From Paracoccaceae bacterium (GTDB lineage Bacteria > Pseudomonadota > Alphaproteobacteria > Rhodobacterales > Rhodobacteraceae): DNA of 64,000 bases. The notes under the pieces are model-generated. The model worked only from the letters and a program-made list of their open reading frames with translations. It made no database searches and was not told where the DNA came from. The position numbers and the translations under genes were made by a program. The stretch lies in NCBI GenBank assembly GCA_030697175.1, contig JAUYQR010000022.1:27438-91437 (forward strand), read 5' to 3'. Positions 1-7,383 of the stretch are shown in pieces (position 1 is the stretch's first letter; each line of letters opens with the position of its first letter).

Positions 1-213
1 GCCAAGGCTGTCGGTGCCAAGCCAGTAACCGGGTTCGGTGCCTTCCATCCAGAATGGTGGCAAGCGGCCCAGGAACAGGTCTTGCGCCAATGGATCGTGC
101 GGCGCGATCCACGGGGCGAGGAGGGCTGCAGCCGCGACCAGCGCAATCCATCCGGCGGACAGCCACAGGCGCAGGCCGGCGCGGCGGTGGACCAGGGCGC
201 GCGCATCAGCCAT
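1..213 (-). CDS. Oligopeptide/dipeptide ABC transporter permease, DppC-type, N-terminal part
   Basis: This is the first 71 codons of the second membrane permease of a peptide/nickel-type ABC importer; the rest lies beyond the left edge. The N-terminus is short and basic, followed by one hydrophobic segment (about residues 16-36), then the family motif PHDP and the typical GTDSLG just before the edge. Its ATG (213-211) overlaps the stop of the preceding permease gene by 8 bases, so the two are translationally coupled. It would pair with the DppB-type permease at 206-1216 and the binding protein at 1253-2770. Confidence 0.85.
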   Translation of the reverse strand, partial: MADARALVHRRAGLRLWLSAGWIALVAAAALLAPWIAPHDPLAQDLFLGRLPPFWMEGTEPGYWLGTDSLG

Positions 214-1216
214 GCCGGAGCCTCGGGTTCAGGACGGCGTAGAGAAGGTCGACAACCAGGTTCACGGCGGTGAATATGACTGCGAACAGGATCACGATAC
301 CCTGGATCAGCGGCAGGTCGCGGTTGATGACCGCGTCGATCGCCATGTTGCCAAGGCCCTCGTAGCTGAACAGCCGCTCGATGATGACCGTGCCGCCGAT
401 GAGAAAGGTGAACTGCACGCCTACGAGCGTCAGCGTCGGTAGAATTGCGTTCGGCAACGCCTCGCGCAGGATCACGTGATTTTCGCCGTAGCCCTTGGTG
501 CGGGCAAGCGTGACGTAATCAAGGTGCATGGTTTCTTTGAGCGACTGCTTCAGAAGCTGCCCGATGATTGCGGCCAGCGGGATGGCGAGGGCAAGCGCGG
601 GCAGAAACATGTGGCTGACGATGTCGAGCCAGAGGTCGAAGCGCAGGCGCACAAGGCTTTCAACAAGGTAGAAGTCGGTGGTGAACGGCAGCTCCAGCGA
701 CGGGGTGACGCGGCCCGAGATGTGGAATATTGGGACCAGCACACCAAAGGCGAGGATCAGCAGCAATCCCCACAGGAAATCGGGGATCGACAGAGCCATG
801 CCGTTGGTGATGTCGATGCCCGCCTCGGTCAGTGTGTCACGCTTGCGGGTGCCGGTGAGTGCCGCGATACCGCCGAGAATGACCGCAATGACCAGCGCCA
901 TGAGCGACAGTTCCAGCGTGGCGGGCAGCCGGCCAAGGACAAGGTCCAGCACCGGTTGGCGGGCGGTGATCGAGGTGCCGAAATCGCCATGCAAGACCCC
1001 GCGGGCCCAGATCAGGAATTGTTCGGGGATGGTCTTGTCCAGCCCGTATTGCGCCGTCAGGCGGGCAATGTCTTCGTCTGTGGCACCGGGGGGCAGCATC
1101 ATGGCGATAGGGTTGCCCGGCACGACGCGGACAACGACAAACACGATGACCGCCACGCCGATCAGGGTGATCGCCGTGGTCAGAAGTCGCTGAAGGATGG
1201 CGCGGAGGAGCTGCAT
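206..1216 (-). CDS. Peptide-type ABC transporter permease, DppB family
   Basis: This 336-residue inner-membrane permease has the usual DppB layout: an N-terminal membrane segment (about 10-30), a periplasmic domain with the motif GNPIAMMLPPGAT, then a block of membrane segments in the BPD_transp_1 fold. The cytoplasmic EAA-type loop (LARTKGYGENHVILREALPN) that contacts the ATPase is visible. The C-terminus NPRLRHG is typical. It lies 36 bases downstream of the binding-protein gene, with a 7-bp stem hairpin between them, and overlaps the next permease start. The substrate may be a peptide or another small solute; neighbouring catabolic genes make an indole- or kynurenine-type compound possible, but that is inference. 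Confidence 0.93.
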   Translation of the reverse strand: MQLLRAILQRLLTTAITLIGVAVIVFVVVRVVPGNPIAMMLPPGATDEDIARLTAQYGLDKTIPEQFLIWARGVLHGDFGTSITARQPVLDLVLGRLPATLELSLMALVIAVILGGIAALTGTRKRDTLTEAGIDITNGMALSIPDFLWGLLLILAFGVLVPIFHISGRVTPSLELPFTTDFYLVESLVRLRFDLWLDIVSHMFLPALALAIPLAAIIGQLLKQSLKETMHLDYVTLARTKGYGENHVILREALPNAILPTLTLVGVQFTFLIGGTVIIERLFSYEGLGNMAIDAVINRDLPLIQGIVILFAVIFTAVNLVVDLLYAVLNPRLRHG

Positions 1217-1223
1217 GGTAATC

Positions 1224-1243
1224 GGCCGCCCCGAAAGGCGGCC
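1224..1243 (-). terminator. Intercistronic hairpin between binding-protein and permease genes
   Basis: A perfect 7-bp GGCCGCC/GGCGGCC stem with a 6-base loop lies in the 36-base gap between the solute-binding protein gene and the first permease gene. No long U-run follows, so a full terminator is unlikely. In SBP-led transporter operons such hairpins usually protect the upstream mRNA or partly attenuate transcription, giving more binding protein than permease. Confidence 0.5.
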
Positions 1244-1252
1244 CGACTGTCC

Positions 1253-2770
1253 TCAAGCGCGCTTCATCAGGTGCGGTAGCAGCGCCCCCGAAGCATGCGG
1301 CGTCACCGTGACGCCGGTCGCGGAGAGGATCGGCTGCACATACTGCAAAAGCGGGATCACCAGCGCGTTTTCAGCGATGTAACGGTCCACGGCCTTCCAG
1401 CCCTCGATGCGCTTGGCCTCGTCCGCCTCGCCCCAGAGGGGACCGATCATGTTGATCAGATCTTCGCCGTCCCACACCGAATGCGGGCTGGGGCCGAACA
1501 TCGCAAAACCGGTCGACGTGGTTGGGTCAGCGACAGAATTGCCCCAGTTGTAGAAGGCGGCGGGGGCAAGCTGGTCGGCAGCGCGAAGTTCGTAGTGCTT
1601 GGCGATCTCGTAGACCTCGATCTCGGCCTCGATCCCGATCTTGCGCCACAGGCCGACGATGGCCTGCACCATTTCGTAGTCCTTCGGCTTGAAGCCCTTG
1701 GTGGTCTGGATCTTGAATTTCACCGGATTGTCCGGGCCATAGCCCGACGCTGCCAGCGCGGCAATCGCAGCCGCCTCATCGTAAGGCACGGTGATCGAGG
1801 GATCGTAAGCCTCGTATTCCGGCGTTTGCAGCGTGTCGATCCTGACGCCGTAGCCGGACAAGAGCCGGTCGATGATCGTCTGCTTGTCGATCGCCCAGAC
1901 GGCAGCCTTCCGCACGTTGGGGTCTGTCATCACTTCGATATCATTCAGGAAAATCATCCCGATATCCGAGATCGGCGCAGCAATGCCGTTCAGCGTGCCC
2001 TTCAGGCGGTCGTATTCCTCGTAGGGCATTTCCAGCGTGACATGGCTGTTGCCGGATTCCACCTCGGCCACCCGGGCGGCGGCGTCGGTCACGAACTTGA
2101 TCGTCACGGTGTCGAAATCAGGCTTGCCGCCCCAGTAGTTGGCGTTGGCCTTCAGCCGGACGAAGGCGTTGCGTTCGTATTTTTCGACCATGTAGGGGCC
2201 GGTGCCGATGGGGGCGGCCTCGAACCCTTCCGGGCCAACCTTTTCGAAGTAGGCTTTCGGCAGGACATAGCCGGTCAGGAAATACATCCACTTGAAGATT
2301 GTAGGGTCGAACTGCTTGACGTCCGCCGTCACGGTGTTGCCTTCAGCCTTGATATTGGCCAGCGTCGACCAGACGAAGTTGATCGGGTTGCCAGTGGCCG
2401 GATCGGCCGCGCGGGTCAGGCTCCACGCCACATCCTCGGCGGTGAAGGGGCTGCCGTCATGCCAGGTGACGCCGTCCCGCACTGTCATCGTGACCTTGGT
2501 GCGATCCTCGTTCCAGCCCCATTCGGTCAGCAGGCCGGGCGCGGGCTTCAGATCGGGCTGTTGCAGGATGAACTGGTCGAAGACCGACAGGTAAAGACCC
2601 TGGATCGTCGGGTTCACCGCGGAGGGGCCGACCGTCGGGTCCCATGACGGCAGGTTCACGTTGTAGGCGATGACCAGCTCGTCGATGGCGGCGTGGGCAG
2701 GCAGGCCGGTGACCGACAGGGCCGCCAGCGCGGCGGAGGATTGCAGAAGTGAGCGTCTGTTGAGGTTCAT
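1253..2770 (-). CDS. ABC transporter solute-binding protein, family 5 (DppA/OppA type)
   Basis: This 505-residue periplasmic protein starts with a Tat-like signal (NRRSLLQSSAALAALSV, cleaved near PAHA) and continues as an SBP family 5 protein. The family signature occurs as RDGVTWHDGSPFTAEDVAWS near residue 100, and PIGTGPYMVEKYE lies near residue 190. It would capture the substrate for the two downstream permeases. It is transcribed in the same direction as the FAD oxidoreductase gene upstream, 24 bases away, so transporter and oxidoreductase probably share a transcript. Family 5 proteins bind peptides, nickel complexes, opines or glycosides, so the ligand cannot be assigned. Confidence 0.93.
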   Translation of the reverse strand: MNLNRRSLLQSSAALAALSVTGLPAHAAIDELVIAYNVNLPSWDPTVGPSAVNPTIQGLYLSVFDQFILQQPDLKPAPGLLTEWGWNEDRTKVTMTVRDGVTWHDGSPFTAEDVAWSLTRAADPATGNPINFVWSTLANIKAEGNTVTADVKQFDPTIFKWMYFLTGYVLPKAYFEKVGPEGFEAAPIGTGPYMVEKYERNAFVRLKANANYWGGKPDFDTVTIKFVTDAAARVAEVESGNSHVTLEMPYEEYDRLKGTLNGIAAPISDIGMIFLNDIEVMTDPNVRKAAVWAIDKQTIIDRLLSGYGVRIDTLQTPEYEAYDPSITVPYDEAAAIAALAASGYGPDNPVKFKIQTTKGFKPKDYEMVQAIVGLWRKIGIEAEIEVYEIAKHYELRAADQLAPAAFYNWGNSVADPTTSTGFAMFGPSPHSVWDGEDLINMIGPLWGEADEAKRIEGWKAVDRYIAENALVIPLLQYVQPILSATGVTVTPHASGALLPHLMKRA

Positions 2771-2794
2771 GAGATTCTCCCTGTTATCGTTGGT

Positions 2795-4363
2795 TCAGTT
2801 TCCGGCCAGACGGCGGGCAAGCAAGAAACCCGATCCCGCACCCGTACCGGCGCCGGGCCAGACGGCAGCCCCGGTCAGGTGCAGGTTGCGAAGCGGGGTA
2901 GACCCGTCGGCATGGCCGCGGGCGGGGCGGAAAAGGAAGTTCTGCGCCAGATGATGCGAGCCGCAGACCTGATCGCCGCCGACGAGGTTGGGGTTGTCAG
3001 CCTCCAGGTCCAGCGGTGTAACTATACGCTTCCCAAGGATTTTCGCTCGGGTACCCGGCGCATGACGCTCAAGGATCGCAAGCGCGCGGTCGGCGAAGGG
3101 CTCGGTCGCTTGCGCCCAGTCAGTCGTGGTGATGGTGCCGCCCGCATCGCCCTTGATCGTTCCGGGGGCCATGCGGACCTGTAGCCAAAGTACGTGCTTT
3201 CCGTCCGGGGCGCGGGTCGGGTCGATGGCTGTCGGTTGGCCGACGACGAGGATCGGTTCATCTGGCAAAAGCCCGGCTTGAGCCTGCGCATAGGTGCGCG
3301 CCATCTGATCGAGGCTGGCGGCGAGATGGACATAGGCGAACTGCTTCAGATCGTCGCCCGCAGCCCAATCGGGCAGGCTATCCATCGCCAGGTGGATCAT
3401 CAACGTGCCCGGAGCATGGGTGAAACTGTTCATGGCACGGTCAAAGGCGGGAGCGGTCGGGCCGGTGAGAGCGGTCAGCGCGCCCGGGGCGGTGCCTGCA
3501 ATGACCGCGCGGGTGGCCGTAATTTCGCGCCCGCCGGCGAGGCGGATACCGTGGGCCTTGCCATCGCGGTGCAGGATTTCCGTGACCCTGGCGTTGCAGG
3601 TGATCGTGGCGCCGCGTGCTGCAAGGGCGGCTGTCAGGGCGCGGGTTACGGTATCGGCCCCGCCTTGGCCGAGGACCATTCCGAACGCCTGCCCGGCCAT
3701 GCCTTCGAGGTAAGGAAACAGCCCACCCCCCGCGATATCCGGCGCAAAATCAAGGTGCATTCCCCACGCGCCTAGCAGCGCTTGCAGGGGTTCGGCTTCG
3801 AAAGTTTGGGTTAACCATTGCCGGGGCGAGAGGGTCAGGAAGCGGGCGAGGTCCAATGTGCCGGCAACGCCACGCTTCCGCAGTGTTTTGAACATGAAAT
3901 ATGCAAGCGCACGTAAATTCATCGGGCTGCCCAAAAGCCCGAAGATCGCCTCGGCCTCACCGGGAAACGCACTGACGAGGGCCTTCCACGTTTCCGCATC
4001 GCGGGTGGAAAAGGCGGCGATGCGGGCGGTGGTGGCCGCGAGGTCTGTCGAGACACCCAGCCAGCGGCCATCCGGGAACGCCGAGGCGAAGGGGTTCAAG
4101 ACGGGCGCGAAGGCAAGGCCATGGCGCACAAGTTCCGGCCCGTAGACCTTGAAAAACGGGCTACCGGCGAACAGGGACAGGTTCATCGCGGCCCAGTCGT
4201 GCCGGAAACCGGGCAGGGTATATTCACCCGTCTTGATTGCGCCGCCCGGTTCTGCCGCCTGTTCAAAGATGCCGACGCGCCAGCCCTTTGCGGCCAGATG
4301 CAAACCGCAGGCAAGGGCATTATGCCCCGCCCCGATCAGGATTGCATCGAAGGTATCCGTCAT
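2795..4363 (-). CDS. FAD-dependent oxidoreductase, phytoene-dehydrogenase-like (PYROXD2 type), copy 1
   Basis: This 522-residue flavoprotein has an N-terminal Rossmann dinucleotide site (AILIGAGHNALACGLHLA, about residues 6-23) followed by FEQAAEPGGA, as in NAD(P)/FAD oxidoreductases related to phytoene desaturase. The C-terminal FAD-closing region ends GAGTGAGSGFLLARRLAG. I placed the start at 4363 because the family N-terminus begins there and a purine-rich site precedes it; a longer frame continues to 4402. It is a clear paralogue of the protein at 5359-6912, sharing WLQ, IKGDA, NLVGGD and the glycine-rich C-terminus. No carotenoid genes are nearby, so a role in oxidising or desaturating a catabolic intermediate is more likely. 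The exact reaction is unknown. Confidence 0.85.
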   Translation of the reverse strand: MTDTFDAILIGAGHNALACGLHLAAKGWRVGIFEQAAEPGGAIKTGEYTLPGFRHDWAAMNLSLFAGSPFFKVYGPELVRHGLAFAPVLNPFASAFPDGRWLGVSTDLAATTARIAAFSTRDAETWKALVSAFPGEAEAIFGLLGSPMNLRALAYFMFKTLRKRGVAGTLDLARFLTLSPRQWLTQTFEAEPLQALLGAWGMHLDFAPDIAGGGLFPYLEGMAGQAFGMVLGQGGADTVTRALTAALAARGATITCNARVTEILHRDGKAHGIRLAGGREITATRAVIAGTAPGALTALTGPTAPAFDRAMNSFTHAPGTLMIHLAMDSLPDWAAGDDLKQFAYVHLAASLDQMARTYAQAQAGLLPDEPILVVGQPTAIDPTRAPDGKHVLWLQVRMAPGTIKGDAGGTITTTDWAQATEPFADRALAILERHAPGTRAKILGKRIVTPLDLEADNPNLVGGDQVCGSHHLAQNFLFRPARGHADGSTPLRNLHLTGAAVWPGAGTGAGSGFLLARRLAGN

Positions 4364-4451
4364 TCCGCGCCCCGCTTGACGCCAGGATATTTGCAAACGC
4401 ATCTAATTCTGTCTAGCATGATTCGACGGAGGGCGACGGAATTGCCTTGGG

Positions 4452-4501
4452 TTTGCACCGGTCTGCAAAGCGTCTGGCAGGCGTATGGCAAACGTATGGC
4501 A
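4452..4501. promoter_or_regulatory. Operator-like inverted repeat followed by three 11-bp repeats in a divergent promoter
   Basis: The 200-base gap between two divergent genes contains the inverted repeat TTTGCA-N6-TGCAAA (4452-4469). Directly after it are three 11-base units (4469-4479, 4480-4490, 4491-4501), of which the last two share CGTATGGCA and the first has CGTCTGGCA. An 11-base period puts the units on one face of the helix. The MarR-type gene at 6909 is the nearest candidate regulator, but the pairing is inferred. Confidence 0.5.
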
Positions 4502-4563
4502 TCCGGCCCGACAAGACACGCACAAAACGGCCCCGAACGGCTGCAACACAAAGGGAGAGTGAC

Positions 4564-5355
4564 ATGACTTCGGCAACGGTTTTGGCGGACTTCGCCGGGA
4601 TGCTGGCCTCGGGCGGCATCGAGGTGGTGGATTGCACGGGCGTGCTTGGCCCGGAGACGCCGCTTTTGAAACTGCCGCCGGATTTCGCCAAGGACACCCC
4701 GCCGATCAAGATTCACCGGATCAGCGAATACGACAAGGACGGTCCGTTCTGGGCATGGAACTGGCTGGAACTGGGCGAACATTCCGGCACGCATTTCGAC
4801 GCGCCGCACCATTGGATCACCGGCAAGGATTACGCCGACGGCTACACCGATACGCTGCCGGTGCAGCGGTTGGTGGCACCGGTGAACGTGCTGGACTTTT
4901 CGGCGGAGTGCAACGCGAACCCCGATTTTCTGCTGACCATCGACCATGTGAAAGCCTGGGAAGCCAGGCACGGCGCAATCAATGCAGGCGAATGGGTGGT
5001 GCTGCGGTCGGACTGGGACGCGCGGGCGCATGACGAGGCGCTGTTCCTGAACGCAGACGAGACCGGGCCGCACACCCCGGGGCCGACCGCCGAGGTGATC
5101 GAGTATCTTCTGTCGAAGGGCATCGTCGGCTGGGGCAGCCAGTGCATCGGCACGGATGCGGGGCAGGCAGGGGGCATGACGCCGCCGTTCCCGGCGCACA
5201 ACCTTTTGCACAAGCACAACTGCTATGGGCTGGCGAGCCTTGCCAACCTGTCGAAGCTGCCGCCGAAGGGCGCGATCCTGATCGCGGCGCCGTTGAAGAT
5301 CAAGAACGGCACCGGCTCACCGATCCGGGCGCTGGCCTTGGTGCCGCGGGGCTGA
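4564..5355 (+). CDS. Cyclase-family metal hydrolase (kynurenine formamidase / isatin hydrolase type)
   Basis: This 263-residue protein belongs to the putative cyclase family (PF04199), which includes bacterial kynurenine formamidase (KynB) and isatin hydrolase. The full metal-binding motif HxGTHxDAPxH is present at residues 73-83. The start at 4564 is favoured by the upstream site AAAGGGAGAGTGAC; the frame runs open to 4447 with no good site. Family members hydrolyse N-formylkynurenine to kynurenine plus formate, or isatin to isatinate. With a kynureninase-like gene and the anthraniloyl-CoA pathway nearby, either reaction would lead towards anthranilate. It heads a plus-strand operon (FAD oxidoreductase, MarR, iorA, iorB). 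I cannot decide between the two substrates from sequence. Confidence 0.85.
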   Translation: MTSATVLADFAGMLASGGIEVVDCTGVLGPETPLLKLPPDFAKDTPPIKIHRISEYDKDGPFWAWNWLELGEHSGTHFDAPHHWITGKDYADGYTDTLPVQRLVAPVNVLDFSAECNANPDFLLTIDHVKAWEARHGAINAGEWVVLRSDWDARAHDEALFLNADETGPHTPGPTAEVIEYLLSKGIVGWGSQCIGTDAGQAGGMTPPFPAHNLLHKHNCYGLASLANLSKLPPKGAILIAAPLKIKNGTGSPIRALALVPRG

Positions 5356-5358
5356 GGC

Positions 5359-6912
5359 ATGGCCGATCACATCATCATCGGGTCCGGGATCAACGGCCTG
5401 GTCGCGGCGGCGCTGCTGGCGCTGAAGGGCGACCGGGTTACGGTCCTGGAGCGGGAGGATGTGATCGGCGGCTGTCTGCGGACCGAGGAGCTGCATCCTG
5501 GGTTTCAGCACGACGTGATGGCGGCGACCTGGGTGTTGTTCATGACCTCGCCCGCCGGGGCTGCGCTGGGGCCGCATCTGGCGCGACACGGGTTCGAGTA
5601 TTGCCACACGCCGCATCCGACCGCCGTGCTGCGGCCGGGCGGCGAGGCGGTGGTGTTGACGATGGATAGGGCGCGGAATGCAAGCGCGCTCAATGCCTTG
5701 GCGGCTGGGGATGGCGACAGGTTCGCCGCGGATGTGGGAGCGGTGGCGGCGGATGCGCCGTTTCTGTTCGCGCTGCTCGGTGGGTCGCTGTGGTCTTGGC
5801 CAACGGCAAGACTGATGATCGGGCAGGTGCGCAGGCGGGGCTTGCGCGGGTTGGCGGCGTGGTTCGGCCGGGCGCTTGATCCGGCGCGGGGCTGGCTGGA
5901 GGCGACGTATCAAAGTGCGGGCGCGCAGGCGTTGCTGGCGCCCTGGGTGCTGCACACCGGGCTGACGCCGGAAAGCAGCTACTCGGGGCAGATGGGGCGC
6001 GTGATTGCCTTTGCGCTGGAAGCGGCGGGCGCGCCGATCGTCAAGGGCGGATCGGGGGCTGCGGCGCAGGCGTTCCGGCGGCTGATCGAGGCGAAGGGTG
6101 GCACGTTTGTCACCGGAGCGGACGTTGAGCGAATAAACGTTCACAATGGGCGCGTGACGGGTGTGACTTTGGTGGACGGTGAAGTGATTGCAGCGCCGTC
6201 CGTGCTGGCATCGGTCGCTCCGGGGCAATTATATGAACGGTTGCTTGGAAACGTGAACCTGCCGGAGGACAAGACTGCAGCGCGGCGGTTCCGGCATGGG
6301 CGGGGGAATTTCCAGTTGCACTACGCGCTGGATGCGGTGCCGGAGTGGCTGGCGCCAGGGCTGGGACAGGTGGCGCTGATCCATCTGGCGGATGGCATTG
6401 ATTCTGTGTCGAAATCCTCGAACGAGGCGGAGCGGGGGATGCTGCCGGTGACGCCGACGATCTGCGTGGGTCAGCCCTCGGCGCTGGACCCGACGCGCTG
6501 CCCGGAAGGGAAGGCGGTGCTGTGGTTGCAGATTCCGGACGCGCCGCGCGTGATCAAGGGCGATGCGGCGGGCGAGATCGAGGGCGCGGATTGGGATGCG
6601 GTGCGCGAAGCATTTGCCGACCGGATCGAGCGGATATTGGCGCGCCATATCAAGGGGTTCGACAAGCTGGTGCTGGCGCGGAAGGCCTGTTCGCCGAAGG
6701 ATCTGGAGCGGATGAACGTCAACCTTGTTGGCGGCGACCCCTACGGCGGGGCGTGCAGCATCGACCAGTTTTTCATTTGGCGGCCGTTTGCGCACAGCAC
6801 CAATGGCGATACCGCGATCCGGGGGCTTTTGCACATCGGCGCGTCGACCCATCCGGGACCGGGGCTGGGCGGCGGGTCTGGCTTCAACGCGGCAAAGAGG
6901 CTGGGGGCATGA
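5359..6912 (+). CDS. FAD-dependent oxidoreductase, phytoene-dehydrogenase-like (PYROXD2 type), copy 2
   Basis: This 517-residue flavoprotein starts 3 bases after the cyclase stop. It has an N-terminal dinucleotide-binding site (HIIIGSGINGLVAAALLALK, residues 4-23) followed by the acidic FAD-ribose contact LEREDVIGGC. The C-terminus is GPGLGGGSGFNAAKRLG, typical of the family. It is a paralogue of the minus-strand protein at 2795-4363 on the other side of the cyclase. The pair may form a heteromer or act on successive intermediates. No membrane segment is obvious. The substrate is unknown; placement between a ring-opening-type hydrolase and an oxoacid oxidoreductase suggests a soluble indole- or kynurenine-derived acid. 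Confidence 0.85.
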   Translation: MADHIIIGSGINGLVAAALLALKGDRVTVLEREDVIGGCLRTEELHPGFQHDVMAATWVLFMTSPAGAALGPHLARHGFEYCHTPHPTAVLRPGGEAVVLTMDRARNASALNALAAGDGDRFAADVGAVAADAPFLFALLGGSLWSWPTARLMIGQVRRRGLRGLAAWFGRALDPARGWLEATYQSAGAQALLAPWVLHTGLTPESSYSGQMGRVIAFALEAAGAPIVKGGSGAAAQAFRRLIEAKGGTFVTGADVERINVHNGRVTGVTLVDGEVIAAPSVLASVAPGQLYERLLGNVNLPEDKTAARRFRHGRGNFQLHYALDAVPEWLAPGLGQVALIHLADGIDSVSKSSNEAERGMLPVTPTICVGQPSALDPTRCPEGKAVLWLQIPDAPRVIKGDAAGEIEGADWDAVREAFADRIERILARHIKGFDKLVLARKACSPKDLERMNVNLVGGDPYGGACSIDQFFIWRPFAHSTNGDTAIRGLLHIGASTHPGPGLGGGSGFNAAKRLGA

Positions 6913-7382
6913 ACGACGAAACCCCCATACCTGCGCTGCGGCTGGGCGAGATCGGGCTGTGGAACTATGCGCCCTATCTGATGAACCGCATCATGGGGCG
7001 GTATAATGCCAGCTTGCGTGAAGAGATGGTCGGGCTTGGGCTATCGACCCCGAAGATGCGGGCGCTGGCGGTGCTGTCGGTGGTGGAGACGCCGCTGATC
7101 CGGGAATTGGCGGTTTATACCGTGACCGACCCTTCGACGCTCAGCCGGGCGCTGGACCAGTTGCAGGCCGAAGGGCTGATCCGGCGCGAGGCGGATGCGA
7201 CCGACAGCCGCGCGGTGCGGGTGGTGATCACCGAAGCGGGGCGCGCCGCGTTCGACGCGCTTTGGCCGCAGATGGCGCAGGCCAACGCGCGGATGTTTCG
7301 CGGCATACCCGAGGATGAGCGGCGCGCCTTTGTCGGCACGCTGCAGAAGATGCTGACCAACATCAGAAAGCATGAGATCTGA
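6909..7382 (+). CDS. MarR-family transcriptional regulator
   Basis: This 157-residue protein overlaps the oxidoreductase stop by ATGA. It has the MarR winged-helix layout: helix-turn-helix (about 50-90, TVTDPSTLSRALDQLQAEGL) followed by the wing RREADATDSRAVRVVITEAG, where the D-R pair is the classic MarR wing signature. MarR proteins in aromatic catabolic clusters usually repress their operon until an aromatic acid or its CoA thioester binds. The likely target is the divergent region at 4364-4563 with its inverted repeat. It is one of three MarR-type genes in the first 27 kb. Confidence 0.9.
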   Translation: MNDETPIPALRLGEIGLWNYAPYLMNRIMGRYNASLREEMVGLGLSTPKMRALAVLSVVETPLIRELAVYTVTDPSTLSRALDQLQAEGLIRREADATDSRAVRVVITEAGRAAFDALWPQMAQANARMFRGIPEDERRAFVGTLQKMLTNIRKHEI

Positions 7383-7383
7383 C

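Noticed and set aside
2795..6912. Carotenoid biosynthesis genes, from phytoene-dehydrogenase-like similarity
   Set aside because: No phytoene synthase, cyclase of carotenoid type or other crt gene is nearby; PYROXD2-like proteins are a broader flavoprotein group.
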